Assembly: GCA_037043235.1 (NCBI GenBank)
Contig: JAWRVZ010000184.1
Coordinates: forward strand, 496,001-560,000
Reading direction: 5' to 3'
From: Rhodeus uyekii
Taxonomy: Eukaryota; Chordata; Actinopteri; Cypriniformes; Acheilognathidae
Length of the DNA stretch: 64,000 nucleotides
The position numbers and the translations under genes are program-made. Position 1 is the first letter of the stretch; every line of letters begins with the position of its first letter. This document shows, in pieces, positions 1-11,297 of this stretch. Under the pieces are notes generated by a model. It saw only the letters and a list, made by a program, of their open reading frames with translations. It was not told the origin of the DNA and did not search any database.

Positions 1-1
1 T

Positions 2-3000
2 GTCAAACTCCAGATTCCCCTCAAGACTCTCACGAACAAGATTGCTGTTCATGCACTTAATGGTCAGGAACTTCCCACCATCACACTCATCACTGAAGAC
101 CTCACTCTCATCACTTCTGACAACCACTCTGAGACTATTTCTTTTTTTATTTTGGACTCTCCCCTTGCACCCATCGTTCTTGGTCACCCCTGGCTCATTC
201 AACACAACCCCAAAGTGGACTGGATTCAGAAATCCATTGTGGCTTGGAGCATTAAGTGTCATGAGTCTTGTCTTGCGTCTGCATGTCCGTCTGTTTCTGT
301 TTCTGTTTTTCAGGAGGAAACAGTGGATTTATCTAACGTGCCCGCTGAGTACCGCGACCTGAAGGAGGTGTTCAGTAAGTCTCGGGCTGCTTCTCTCCCT
401 CCGCATCGTCTCTATGACTGTGCCATAGATTTATTGCCAGGTAAATCTCCGCCCAAAGGCAAGTTATATTCACTTTCTGCTCCAGAAAGGGAGGCTATGG
501 AGAAATATATTTCTGATTCACTGGCAACGGGGTTCATCCGCCCTTCCTCTTCTCCAGCGGGGGCGGGGTTCTTTTTTGTGGGGAAAAAGGACGGGTCTCT
601 GCGACCTTGTATTGATTACCGGGGGCTGAACAACATCACGGTAAAGAATACTTATCCTTTGCCGTTGATGTCTTCAGCGTTCGAGAGGTTGCAGGGAGCG
701 TCAATTTTCACAAAATTGGATTTACGTAACGCTTATCATTTGGTCCGCATTAGGGAGGGGGATGAATGGAAGACCGCTTTTAACACCCCTAGGGGGCATT
801 TTGAATATTTGGTTATGCCTTTTGGGCTTTCCAACGCCCCAGCGGTCTTCCAGGCACTCGTCAATGACGTGCTGCGAGACATGGTCGACCAATTCACATA
901 TGTCTACCTGGATGACATATTGATTTTTTCCTCGTCTCTCCAGGAACACGTGCAGCACGTCCGACGAGTGCTTCAGAGGTTGCTAGTGAATGGGCTTTTT
1001 GTCAAGGCGGAGAAATGCGTGTTTCATGCACAGTCTGTTCCTTTTCTAGGGTACATCGTGTCGTCTGAGGGAGTACGTATGGATCCTGAGAAGGTCAAGG
1101 CTGTGGTGGATTGGCCAAGTCCAGATTCCCGTAAGGCCCTACAGAGGTTTCTGGGGTTTGCCAATTTTTACCGGCGCTTTATTCGCAATTTCAGCCAACT
1201 AGCCGCGCCTCTGATTGCCTTGACCTCCCCCAGAACTACGTTCAGGTGGTCAGACACAGCCGAGGCTGTGTTTGCCAAACTGAAGGGTTGCTTTGTTTCA
1301 GCCCCCATTCTCATTGCCCCTGATCCATCACGGCAGTTCGTGGTGGAGGTCGACGCGTCAGAGGTGGGGGTAGGTGCAGTGTTATCCCAACGTTCTTCCG
1401 CAGATGACAAGATGCATCCTTGCGCGTTTTTTTCCCATCGGTTATCCCCTGCTGAACGTAATTACGACATTGGTAACCGAGAGTTGCTGGCGGTCAAGCT
1501 TGCATTGGAAGAGTGGCGCCATTGGTTAGAGGGTTCAGGGGTGCCTTTTATTGTATGGACCGACCACAAGAACTTAGAATATATTAGAACCGCCAAAAGA
1601 TTGAACTCCAGGCAGGCTCGGTGGGCACTTTTTTTCGGTCGTTTTGATTTTTCTCTCTCGTACCGCCCGGGTTCCAAAAACATCAAACCCGATTCTTTAT
1701 CGCGCATTTTTGATCGTTCCGAACGCCCGTCTACTCCCGAGTGCATTTTACCAGAGACGTTAGTGGTCTCTACACTCACATGGGAGGTCGAATCGAAGGT
1801 CAAGACGGCCTTAAAAGGGGTAACGCCTCCGCACGGGTGCCCACCGAATCGGTTATTTGTGCCGGAGGGATTACGGTCCATGGTCATTCAGTGGGGACAT
1901 TGTTCTAATGTGGCTTGTCATCCAGGAGTTAAACGCACAGGATTCCTCGTTAAGCAACGATTCTGGTGGCCACTTATGGCTCGTGACGTTCACAATTTTG
2001 TTTTGGCTTGCTCAATTTGTGCCACTGGTAAGACTTCCAATCGGTCCCCTGATGGGTTTCTTCAACCGCTGCCAGTCCCTTCGAGACCCTGGTCACATAT
2101 TTCGCTAGATTTTATCACCGCCCTTCCGCTCTCTCAAGGACACACGGTAGTTTTAACCGTGGTGGACAGATTCTCGAAGGCGGCTCATTTCATTCCCTTG
2201 CCCAAATTACCCTCAGCCAAGGAGACAGCATTGATAGTCGTTGATCACGTCTTTCGCTTACATGGCCTCCCGACAGACGTGGTTTCCGACAGGGGACCCC
2301 AGTTTGTGTCCAAATTTTGGCAAGAATTTTGTAAGTTGTTGGGGGCGACTGTCAGTCTGTCCTCTGGGTTTCACCCCCAGAGCAATGGTCAAACTGAGAG
2401 AGCCAACCAGGATTTGGAAAGAACGTTGCGATGTTTGGTTTCCAAGAATCCTTCCTCATGGAGTCAGCAACTTTCTATGGTGGAGTACGCCCACAACACG
2501 TTACCAGTGTCGTCCACGGGCCTGTCTCCGTTTGAGTGTAGTGTAGGTTACCAGCCACCCATCTTTTCTAGTCTGGAGTCCGAGATCGCGGTTCCCTCCG
2601 CTCACGCTTTCGTCCAGAGGTGTCACCGCACTTGGACTAGAGCCCGTGAGACTCTACTCCAAGTGAGGGAGCGCACCAAGGCCAAGGCCGATCGCCACCG
2701 GTCGAAGCCTCCGATATACGTCACGGGTCAAAAAGTGTGGCTTTCTACTAAGAATATTCCTCTCCGCTCCGTTTCTAATAAACTTGCTCCCAAATTTATT
2801 GGCCCGTTTACTATCACCAAAATCATTAGTCCGGTGACAGTCCGCCTCAAACTCCCTCCAGCGTACAGGAGGATTCATCCCGCCTTTCATGTGTCAAAGA
2901 TAAAGCCTGTTTTTCGTTCTAAACTTAATCCGCCAGCCCCGGTTCCTCCACCGCCGCGACTCGTAGATGGGGAACCCACTTATTCGGTTAATCGTATTCT

Positions 3001-3166
3001 GGACTCAAGGCGGAGGGGACGCGGATTCCAGTACTTGGTGGACTGGGAAGGTTACGGTCCGGAGGAGAGAAGTTGGGTGCCTGCCAGAGACATTCTGGAT
3101 CACTCCCTTATTGATGATTACAATCGACAGGTAAGGGAGTTGGGGAACGCCAGGAGGCGTTCCTAG
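2..3166 (+). CDS. Gag-Pol polyprotein (partial): protease, RT, RNase H, integrase, chromodomain
   Basis: The frame is open from base 2, so the real start lies upstream; the ATG at 152 is internal. In order: the end of a retropepsin-like protease (VLGHPWL near 175-195), an RT with the YLDD catalytic motif near 904-915, RNase H (VEVDASEVGVGAVL near 1345; TDHKNLEY near 1560), an integrase with an HHCC zinc finger (about 1890-2030) and D,D,E core residues (DFITALPL near 2107, SDRGPQF near 2285, SNGQTERANQD near 2385), a GPF module (about 2800), and a C-terminal chromodomain (about 2980-3120, with YLVDWEGYG and ERSWVP). Such proteins copy the element mRNA into DNA and integrate it; chromodomains in this group can direct insertion to marked chromatin. 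No stop or frameshift is visible in the part present. It closely resembles the polyprotein at 46.5-50.8 kb. Confidence 0.93.
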   Translation, partial: VKLQIPLKTLTNKIAVHALNGQELPTITLITEDLTLITSDNHSETISFFILDSPLAPIVLGHPWLIQHNPKVDWIQKSIVAWSIKCHESCLASACPSVSVSVFQEETVDLSNVPAEYRDLKEVFSKSRAASLPPHRLYDCAIDLLPGKSPPKGKLYSLSAPEREAMEKYISDSLATGFIRPSSSPAGAGFFFVGKKDGSLRPCIDYRGLNNITVKNTYPLPLMSSAFERLQGASIFTKLDLRNAYHLVRIREGDEWKTAFNTPRGHFEYLVMPFGLSNAPAVFQALVNDVLRDMVDQFTYVYLDDILIFSSSLQEHVQHVRRVLQRLLVNGLFVKAEKCVFHAQSVPFLGYIVSSEGVRMDPEKVKAVVDWPSPDSRKALQRFLGFANFYRRFIRNFSQLAAPLIALTSPRTTFRWSDTAEAVFAKLKGCFVSAPILIAPDPSRQFVVEVDASEVGVGAVLSQRSSADDKMHPCAFFSHRLSPAERNYDIGNRELLAVKLALEEWRHWLEGSGVPFIVWTDHKNLEYIRTAKRLNSRQARWALFFGRFDFSLSYRPGSKNIKPDSLSRIFDRSERPSTPECILPETLVVSTLTWEVESKVKTALKGVTPPHGCPPNRLFVPEGLRSMVIQWGHCSNVACHPGVKRTGFLVKQRFWWPLMARDVHNFVLACSICATGKTSNRSPDGFLQPLPVPSRPWSHISLDFITALPLSQGHTVVLTVVDRFSKAAHFIPLPKLPSAKETALIVVDHVFRLHGLPTDVVSDRGPQFVSKFWQEFCKLLGATVSLSSGFHPQSNGQTERANQDLERTLRCLVSKNPSSWSQQLSMVEYAHNTLPVSSTGLSPFECSVGYQPPIFSSLESEIAVPSAHAFVQRCHRTWTRARETLLQVRERTKAKADRHRSKPPIYVTGQKVWLSTKNIPLRSVSNKLAPKFIGPFTITKIISPVTVRLKLPPAYRRIHPAFHVSKIKPVFRSKLNPPAPVPPPPRLVDGEPTYSVNRILDSRRRGRGFQYLVDWEGYGPEERSWVPARDILDHSLIDDYNRQVRELGNARRRS

Positions 3167-3178
3167 GAGGGGGGGTAC

Positions 3179-3620
3179 TGTCACGGTTTATGAATACATT
3201 GTTTCCTGCTTGTCTTGTGTCACTGTTGTGATGTTTGTGTGTCAGTAGGTGTGCTCCAAGCCACTTGGATAATTAGCGTCGGCAGCTGTCACTCATCACC
3301 ACACCTGCTGCAGCTCATTAACTCACCTACATATACTCACTCACTTCTCATCTCCATTGTCAGATCGTTGTTGATGTCTCCATGGTGTGTGTCCCTCCTG
3401 TTCGGTGTTCCAGTCTTGCCTCAGTTCCTGTTCCTGTCTTTGTGGATTACTCACCGTCTGGATTGTCTTCACCCGCACTTGTCACTTCACCATCGCACCG
3501 GATCGTCTCAGTCCCTGCGCCATTCCGTGACCCGTCTCTCAGTGACTTATTGACTCATTCTTCCACCATTTCAATAAACACCTTTTCACCTGCATTTGCT
3601 TCCAGTGGTTCATCATGACA
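3179..3620 (+). repeat. 3' LTR of the chromovirus
   Basis: The repeat starts TGTCACGG directly after the polypurine tract and ends CATGACA, giving TGTCA...TGACA ends. It holds a TATA-like ACATATACTC near 3330 and an AATAAA polyadenylation signal near 3572. About 30 nt downstream of the TATA lies GTCAGATCGTTG, the position that acts as self-primer in the other LTR elements here. The left LTR is not in the window. Confidence 0.85.
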
Positions 3621-4294
3621 GAAAAGAGATGGTATTCATCCCACCTGGGATGGTGCCGCTCTTCTCTCTAGTAATTTGGCACATAGTCTTAGAGCTAAAC
3701 CTTGACTAACTGGGGCCCAGGTCAGGAAGCAGGTAAACTGGCTAAACCAACTGTCTGCTAGCTGTCTCACGTCACAGAGGTCAGATAAATTACAACACAT
3801 AGAGACTCTTTCTCCTAGATATCCTATAGAGACTCTGTCTGTTCCCCGAATTAGCAAATACTAAAAATTCTCAAAACTGTTTAAGGGTAAAAATTTACTT
3901 GATTTACAAACAACTAAGAACGGACTAATATACCAACTAATATAACACAAATGAACAAATGATAAAGCTTGGGCTACTGAATATACGATCCCTTTCCTCA
4001 AAAGCACTTATTGTAAATTATATGATTACAGATCATAAACTAGATGTGCTGTATTTGACAGAAACCTGGCTAAAAACAAGATTATTACATTACTTTAAAT
4101 GAGTCCACCCCTCAAGATTACTGTTAAACATGAGCCTCGTCTGAAAGGTAAAGGAGGAGGTGAAGTGATGGTCCTTAATGTAAAATTATCTAGTGCAGGT
4201 AATAATTCCTGTTTAACTTTTGTGCTGGCTATTCTATACAGGCCACCATTCAGACTTTATCAAAGCATTCGCTGATTTTCTCTCAGAATTAGTA
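3621..4294 (+). pseudogene. LINE fragment (same family as 13.2-18 kb): ORF1 end and endonuclease start
   Basis: On the plus strand this region matches the reverse complement of roughly 16.4-17.06 kb. It begins within the SGNH-esterase end of ORF1 (the part equivalent to DGIHPTWDGA), passes the ORF1/ORF2 gap, and reaches the first endonuclease motifs (LLNIRSLSSKA, LTETWL, AILYRPP). It carries stops, frameshifts and internal deletions, so it is not coding. The chromovirus LTR abuts it at 3620/3621, so the LINE was the insertion target. Confidence 0.8.
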
Positions 4295-4504
4295 ATTGTC
4301 AGGGTTCTGCCACATTAGGTCAAGTAATCTCTTGTTGTTGTGGCAGAGCTCGTACACTACCGTAATGTCTCAAGTTGTCTTGAGTTGTCGAGTTGTCGCG
4401 CGGCTTCGAGTGTTCGAGTCACATGCACGCTTGTCTGTGTGACGTCTTTTGTGCGAGTTATGATGTCCGGTCCCGATACTTTGTTTATAATGTTTTCCTG
4501 TGAC
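4295..4504. other. Unassigned segment between LINE fragment and LINE-type tail
   Basis: It begins TGTCAGGGTTCTGCC, which resembles the start of an LTR, but no matching end or second copy is seen. No reading frame of note. Confidence 0.3.
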
Positions 4505-4577
4505 CACTGTAAAGCTGCTTTGAAACAATCTGTATTGTAAAAAGCGCTATTTAAGCAAAGTTGACTTGACTTGACTT
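4505..4577 (+). repeat. LINE 3' terminus with TTGAC tail
   Basis: AAAGCTGCTTTGAAACAATC followed by a GCGCTAT motif and a short tandem tail (TTGAC)3 is the plus-strand version of the 3' end at 13199-13290. It probably belongs to the same internally deleted LINE copy as 3621-4294. Confidence 0.7.
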
Positions 4578-6602
4578 AAATATACTTGGCCTATTATGTA
4601 TTTATTGGTACTTAATCTTTAGATCGAGAATTTTTTTTAGTTCCTACAATAGAAAAGTATAATTTGGGATTATAATTAAGTATACTTAGCTTGTAGTCAT
4701 GTTTACTCATTTGAAATACATTTTACCAATTTGGAACTATAGCAGTAAGTTTTGTAAAAAAATTTTAAACAGTTAGGAAATTAAAAATATTAAATAATAA
4801 ATTTACATAAGTAATACATAATTTTTTTTGCATGTAGCCATCAAATATTGTTCAGTTAAATAAACATTGCAATAGATAATCAAATGAAAAGGTAGTAATT
4901 ACATTGAAAACAAATAAATACATGACAGGTAACAGAAAATGTGGCATATCTCTTGTACTTGCACTTTAAAGATGCTGTACTATAACTTAAAAATAGCATA
5001 AAATGTTTGCAGATATTCAGTAAAAATGCTTGTTTCCAGTTGGTGGAAAACAGCACATTGTAGTCATTGAATCCAGCAAAAAGATCATAGTTTCTACATA
5101 ACCTAAAAAGCTCTGTGACCAGAGGTCTCCCATCGGAGCCAATGCAGATCCACGAACCTTAGTAACAGAAGTTATTTCAGGGTAAGACTGCCCAGATTGT
5201 AAATGTGATTGTATGTAGCGTTAACATGCCATGGTCAACATAATGTGGGTGTTATCTGGGTGGCTGAAGTCCACCTCTTTGTAGGTTTGACTGCACATTT
5301 TGATGCTAGAAATATTTCAAAATTCACAAATGCATCTGGTGATCCACAAATAAGAATCAATCTACAAGTGCATGCAACAATCCACAAAAAACAAGTTGTG
5401 TTGTGACAAAAACGTCTCGTTGGAAAATCTCATTTTGATTTATTTGTGAATTTTTGTTAATCTTTTTGTTAATCTTTTGTAGATGTAGATCATTATCTAT
5501 TTATTTGGATTCCAACCCCTTACATACTGCACCTTTTCCACTAAATGCTTTCTTTTCCCATCTGTTGTTAAACATCGCAATTTCAGATTTAATCCAGCAT
5601 TTTAATATTGTTTTCACTCCTGAAAGTTTGCTGTGTGTACTTGGCATGAAAATAAAACTTTAATCAAATTATACTTGGGCTTATACAGAAAGTGAGCAAA
5701 GAAAGTGCTTCCTCTTTATAATCAATGACGTTTTTATCAGTTCAGCACAAGCTTACTGACTGACTGAATATTCTGACATCATAATAAAAAAGCTCACTAT
5801 ACTACACAATGCATCTTTTATTTATCTTTATACTTTTATTTATATCCTTTATAGTATCTTGGTTATAACCATAGACTGTAAAAATGTACGAACAGCGTGT
5901 TTCTATTTCCTTCCACTGTAGAAAAATGAAGCCAAAATACTCCAGTAAAAGTCATTAACGATTACCATCCGTCCTAAATAGTGTTCAAAATTGTCCCAAA
6001 TCATGCTATGTTAAAATGAGTTTTCTAAAGATATTCTTTCTTGCAGTTAGAATCCTTGCACACATAACGGCTAATACTACCAACACGAATAAAACGTTAA
6101 AAAACTACAAACATGGCTGCTTTGTTTAGAAAAGGAGTCTGAGTGAATAATAATCAGTATCTAATCAGACAAAAATATATTTATTCAGTGTTATCCATAG
6201 TGTATTTCATCTGCAACAGCATTGTAAACTTTTGTAAAGATTGATTTGGTCATTTACTTTTAAATGCATCATTATGCAAAGCTTGCCTACTCTTCTGCTA
6301 CACAATCAAAAGTGTGTATTTTTCATTCACAAAAACAGTACATACTTTTAGGGCAAAGTAGGTGAAATGGGATGCAGCAAGAATGACTCGTGAGAATGAT
6401 TTAAATGCTTCTGATTGGCCATTGTGTCTACCTGCTCAGCTAATATCTGTGATTGTCTCCAATGCTAAATGGAGCAAAAACACTTTGTAAATAAAAAGGT
6501 TTAACACACTTCATAGAGTCCTCACATAAACACTCACGGTAGTTTTTGAAAACAGCTGGCTAACAACGAGTACTGGATTGACCCAGTGCTTGGTACTAAA
6601 GA
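4578..6602. other. AT-rich sequence without recognised genes
   Basis: Only short frames are present (under 70 codons) and none has recognisable content. Short AAGTATACTT-like palindromic words near 4590 and 4678 recur at 9265 and 61805-61870 and may be MITE debris. Confidence 0.5.
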
Positions 6603-6912
6603 ACGTCTCAGGTTAAGTATGTAACCATATTTCCCTGAAGAGGGAACGAGATGCTGCGTCAAAGCGCTAGGGGAATACCTTGATGATAGTTCAAGATAGT
6701 TCAATACCTAGACGATCGATTGACCGAGTGTGAGTGTCAGTCACAAGTTGTTGATGTCACGAACCAGGATGATAAATATGCGCCGGGAACCAGTGACGGC
6801 AGCTTAGAGGAGTGTCTGAAGCAAGCCCAGAAGGCACGAGGAGCTGAGGCTAAAGACGCAGCATCTCGTTCCCTCTTCAGTGAACTATGGTTGCCTACAT
6901 GACCTGAGACGT
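6603..6912. repeat. DIRS-like inverted repeat, about 58-bp arms
   Basis: The arm at 6603-6660 is repeated in inverted orientation at 6855-6912 around a spacer of about 194 bp. A 26-bp core (6635-6660 and 6855-6880), centred on GAGGGAACGAGATGCTGCGTC minus its last base, is perfectly inverted. A further GGCGTCAAAAGCGCTAGGGG copy follows at about 6932. From memory, this sequence style occurs at the ends of fish DIRS-type elements; no tyrosine recombinase or RT frame is present here. Confidence 0.5.
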
Positions 6913-8985
6913 TGCCTTTCAAGGGAACTTGCGCGGCGTCAAAAGCGCTAGGGGAACAACATATCAACGCCACTACAGTGACGAAGGCCGACGAGTATCT
7001 CGTAGCTCACTACAAGAGAACCTGTGTTCCCAGAGCGGAGTTGAGGTTGAGCTGATAAAACCTCACGAAAGTGTGCAAGGAGGACCAGCCTGCCCGCATC
7101 ACAGACATCAGACAGGGAGAAACCTGATAAAAGAGCCTTAGAGGGAGCCACGGTCTTGGTGGAGTGGGCACGGACCCTCAGAGGAGATAGAAACTGGCTG
7201 ACTCATAAGATAGAGAGCTAGTCTCAACTACCCATTTGCTTAGGTTAGTTTGGAAGCTGGGGCCCCCTTAGTGGTCCTGAAGCAAACAAACAGCTGGTCA
7301 GTCTTACACCAAGGGGTTAGACCTATGGACATAAGTGTCCAGTGCTCGTACTTGACAGACCTTATTTTTAATCTCCTGGTCCTGGCGGGGGGGGGGGGGG
7401 GGGGGGGGGTAGAAGGTCTGCAGTACAATGGACCAAGCCACATTAGTGGGTACCTTAGGTACATAGCCTGGCCTGGGAAGGAGGAAAGCCTTAGCCATCC
7501 CAAGTGCATCCCAACTCAAGGAGGGAGGGAGCTACAGAAAGCACCTGTAGGTCCCCCATTTTTTTGTGATGAATGAAAAGAGAAAAGAGTCTTTAAAGAA
7601 AGAAACTTAAAAAGGAACCTCTTTAAGAGGTTTAAAGGGTGCCTGGGACAGACCCTGGAGGACCAGGGACAAGTCCCAAATAGCAACCTTGGTCAGTACT
7701 GCAGGCCTCAGCCTGATGGTACCACAGAGGAAGCGTGTCACTAGGGGGTCCCTGCAAATAGACATGCCACCCAGAGGTACGTGGTAAGCGGCTATGGCAG
7801 CAACGTATTATGGCAGTCCTAAATACCCTGATTAGGTGTTTCAGGTATACTTAATTAGGCTTAGATGGAGGACTAATGGAGAAATATTCTATAATGACAC
7901 AAATTTGGTCCTAAAAGACAAGGTAAACAGTAAGCTCATAAAGCACAGTAAGTTTAACTTGCTTTAACATGATAGTGATATAACATTCCCAGTAGGACTT
8001 TTGTGGTTTCACATTCCAGTAGTCTCATGGGCTTACTTCCCGTCAACCTAATATAACTGTGAATCAGATAAAGATAAAGGACACACTAACAGGCTACATC
8101 ATGCACAGTTTGGCTCGTAAAGATTCTCCAGCTGTCCAGTGGATTAAGCTTAGTGATTAAAAGCTTAAGCCTCATGGCACCGTGGCTGTAGCAGGCGCCT
8201 CTGGCTTAGGGATGGGCTGGTACCATCCCAGACATCAGGTCAGGCATTCGGGACCCTCTGTTCTAGCCTACTAAGGATGGTTTCTGTCTATTGGAAATTT
8301 GAGTAAAATCTTCACTGAATGTTACTGCTTGTACAATAAGGGATTATTATTGTACCAAAAATTGAAAGGTTATTTCACCCCATGTTTGGGTCAAATATGG
8401 ACAAACCTAACAATTTTTTACATGTTTTAGTTTAACTAAAGTTTTAGTTTAACTTTAGTGTTATGTCCATGTTATATTGAAAGATGGGTTGAAACAGCGT
8501 GTACTAGATGCTAATATCTGTCAACAATTTTGTCCATATTTAGGAAAAGTTTTTTTTATACTATTGTCTTTTTTTTTTTGGTTTGGTGGACAACCTAAGA
8601 ATAACATGCAAATAGAATGTTTATCTTGTTGCCCATTATCATTAAACCACATAATGAAAGAATTCACCCTTTTCTTGTAAAAAAAAAATTAAGATAAATA
8701 TAAATTCAAGAAATCTTTGACCTCAGAAATGGACCACAAATGTGTAAATGTAAAATAAAAAGAAACCATTAAGCTTAATATTTCTCTACTTATTTCTTAG
8801 TGATGTTCCATATGATGTGAGAAAGGGTCATTGTATGGTCTGATTAAGCACTCCGGGTTCTTTGTATCTTTTTACTCAAATGTTGCCACGGATGAGACAA
8901 CTGCAACCTGAATGACATTTGCGAAGACAAACGGTGACGCACTGACTTTATGCATAGAAGTAGAGCACAGCTGTGAGTTGGACAG
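6913..8985. other. Non-coding, partly DIRS-like sequence, no gene
   Basis: The first 600 bases continue the DIRS-like non-coding style of the inverted repeat. Frames across 7250-7576 arise from a poly-G run and are not convincing genes. The rest is low-information AT-rich sequence. Confidence 0.4.
7387..7409 (+). repeat. Run of 23 G
   Basis: An uninterrupted guanine homopolymer. It gives polyglycine or polyproline in frames that cross it and could form a G-quadruplex. Its exact length is uncertain in any assembly. Confidence 0.9.
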
Positions 8986-8987
8986 AC

Positions 8988-9160
<173 letters not shown>

Positions 9161-9644
9161 ATTGTCTGTGCCATCAACAACAAAATACTGTGTCAGTCTA
9201 GAATGAAGAACTTTGATAGTCTTGATGAAAACTACTACACTACATTCAAACATTCAAAAAGTTAGTATACTTTTTTAAAAACTAAAATTTAGAGATTTTA
9301 CTTGCAGTCTATTTAACAAAATAATACTTAAAGTGACCCTATTATGCTATTTTAAAGGTTCCTCGATTTGTGGTGGACTTACGTTTCGGCGTTTTGTCAC
9401 TTCGGTCTAGTTTTCTCGTGGTTTTGTGACAGGGCACTAACACTACTGTATTATTGTGTATTTCCTGTGCGCTCTCCTGTAAGTCATGTGTCTTGTTTGC
9501 GACGCGTGGTGTTCGTATCCCGGCACTTCGGTCTTGTTCGGTTTTGGTTTTGTATCGGGGTTCGGACATTCATGCTCTGATTGAAAGCTCATGCTTAATA
9601 GTTTAAACACATGCTTCAGCATGATGTTTCTGTCACTTTGAAAG
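9161..9644. other. Non-coding, possible LTR debris
   Basis: GT-rich sequence near 9364-9580 contains a TTCGGTTTTGGTTTTGTATC word similar to one near 34515-34540. This may be eroded LTR sequence, but no ends are visible. Confidence 0.25.
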
Positions 9645-9745
9645 ACTTATTGGTATTGGCACTTAGAGACATTCTAAACTCTATTGGAGTCAGTCAACAT
9701 GCGTCAGGACCCACTCATTGTTGTAATCATACTTTTAGATCTAAT
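9645..9745 (+). pseudogene. LINE endonuclease fragment (13.2-18 kb family)
   Basis: Translation gives a stretch equivalent to the endonuclease segment FRDILNSIGVTQHVSGPTH of the LINE at 15.6-17 kb, with a few substitutions. It ends at AT-rich sequence just before the Tc1 element. With the RT fragment at 11298 it may be one deleted LINE copy into which the Tc1 element jumped. Confidence 0.7.
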
Positions 9746-10040
9746 AAAATAAAAACAGACTTTTCTAATAAAATAAAAGCAGATTTTTCGATGTTCTCAG
9801 AAAAACAAATACAACCATGGGAATTTATTTGAAAGTACTCAGATCCCCTTAAATTTTTCTCTCCTAAGTATTCAGACCCTTTGCTGTGACACTAATATAT
9901 TTAACTCAGGTGCTGTCCATTTCTTCTGATCATCCTTGAGATGGTTCTATACCTTCATTTGAGTCCAGCTGTGTTTGACTTTACTGATTGGACTTGATTA
10001 GGAAAGACACACCTATCTATATAAGATCTTACAGCTCACA

Positions 10041-11165
10041 GTGCATGTCAGAGCAAATGAGAATCATGAGGTCAAAGGAACTGAAGAGCTCAGAGACAGA
10101 ATTGTGGCAAGGCACAATTCTGCTGCGCTTAAGGTTCATAAGAGCACAGTGGCCTCCATAATCCTTAAATGGAAGACGTTTGGCATGACCAGAACTCTTC
10201 CTAGAGCTGGCTGTCTGGCCAAACTGAGCTATCGGGGGAGAAGAGCCTTGGTCAGAGAGGTAAAGAATAACCCAAAGATCACTGTTGCTGAGCTCCATAT
10301 ATGCAGTCGGGAGATGGGAGAAAGTTGTAGAAAGTCAATCATCACTGCAGCTCCTCCACCAGTCGGGGCTTTATGGCAGAGTGGCCCGACGGAAGCCTCT
10401 CAGTGCAAGACACATGAAAGCCTGCATGGAGTTTGCTAAAACAACACCTGAATGACTCCAAGATGGTGAGAAATTATATTCTCTGGTCTGATGAGACCAA
10501 GACAGAACTTTTTGGCCTAGTATGGCGAAAACCAGGCACTGCTCATCACCTGTCCAATACAGTCCCAACAGTGAAGCATGGTGGTGGCAGTATCATGCTG
10601 TGGGGTGTTTTTCAGCAGTAGGGACAGGACGACTGGTTGCAATCGAGGGAAAGATGAATGCAGCCAAGTACAGGGATATCCTGGACAAAAACCTTCTCCA
10701 GAGTGCTCAGGACCTCAGACTGGGCCAAAGGTTTACTTTCCAACAAGACAATGATCCTAAGAACAAAGCCAAAACAACAAAGGAGTGCTAGCTTCACAAC
10801 AACTCTGTGACTGTTCTTGAATGGCCCAGCCAGAGCCCTGACTTGCATTTACATTTTTGCATTTGGCAGACGCTTTTATCCAAAGCGACTTACATTGCAT
10901 TCAAGGAACACATTGCATCAGTTCTTGCTTTTCCTGGGATCAAACCCATGACCAAGGTGTTGTAAACACCAATGTTGTACCGATTGAGCTACAGGAAAGC
11001 TGTAGTTGACTTCAACCCAATCGAGCATCTCTAGAGAGACCTAAAAATTGCTGTCCACCAACGTGTACTATCTGCATGGAGGAATGGCAGAAAATCCCCA
11101 AATCCAAATGTGAAAAAATTGTTGCATCTTTCCCAAAAAGACTCATGGCTGTATTAGAGCAAAAG
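10041..11165 (+). pseudogene. Tc1-family transposase, broken
   Basis: Pieces in different frames show a Tc1 transposase: an N-terminal paired-like DNA-binding region (EELRDRIVARH near 10083; VHKSTVASIILKWK near 10135), then WSDETK carrying the first catalytic Asp (near 10487), HGGGSIMLWG (near 10578) and QQDNDPK carrying the second (near 10741). Internal deletions, frameshifts and a SINE insertion at 10846-11006 separate the DDE region from its C-terminal remainder (about 11020-11165). An active version cuts and pastes the element at TA sites; this copy cannot. Confidence 0.85.
10846..11006 (-). mobile_element. tRNA-derived SINE with L2-type tail
   Basis: Read on the minus strand it has a tRNA-like head (GTAGCTCAAT A box, GGGTTTGATCC B box) and ends with the tail AAGCGTCTGCCAAATG. 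It lies inside the Tc1 transposase, flanked by TGACTTG (10839-10845) and TGACTTC (11007-11013), a near-perfect target duplication. Transposase sequence continues on both sides, so both insertion points are clear. Confidence 0.85.
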
Positions 11166-11297
11166 GGTGCTACTACTAAATACTGAGTAAAGGGTCTGAA
11201 TACTTAGGACCATATGATATTTCAGTTTTTCTTTTTTAATAAATCTGCAAAAATGTTTTTCTGTCATGGGATGCTGTGTGTACATTATTAAAAGTAC

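Larger units (their letters stand above)
1..3620 (+). mobile_element. Ty3/gypsy chromovirus, 5' part cut off by window edge
   Basis: This is the 3' portion of an LTR retrotransposon. A continuous pol frame runs from the first bases of the window to a stop at 3166. It is followed by a G-rich polypurine tract (about 3165-3175) and a 3' LTR at 3179-3620. Domain order protease, reverse transcriptase, RNase H, integrase, chromodomain identifies a Ty3/gypsy chromovirus. The sequence directly after the LTR (from 3621) is LINE sequence of the same family as the copy at 13.2-18 kb, so the element inserted into a LINE. The gag region, 5' LTR, primer site and left target duplication lie outside the window, so age and completeness cannot be judged. 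Confidence 0.93.
9863..11208 (+). mobile_element. Tc1-like DNA transposon, inactive
   Basis: A 20-bp inverted repeat (CCTAAGTATTCAGACCCTTT at 9863-9882, its reverse complement at 11189-11208) brackets a broken Tc1-family transposase gene. These are probably the inner repeats of an IR/DR terminal structure; the outer repeats (from about 9832 and to about 11290) look eroded. A SINE has inserted near the 3' end of the transposase. Confidence 0.85.

Noticed and set aside
7250..7576. 108-codon frame across the poly-G run
   Set aside because: Polyglycine artefact within DIRS-like non-coding sequence; not related to any protein I recognise.
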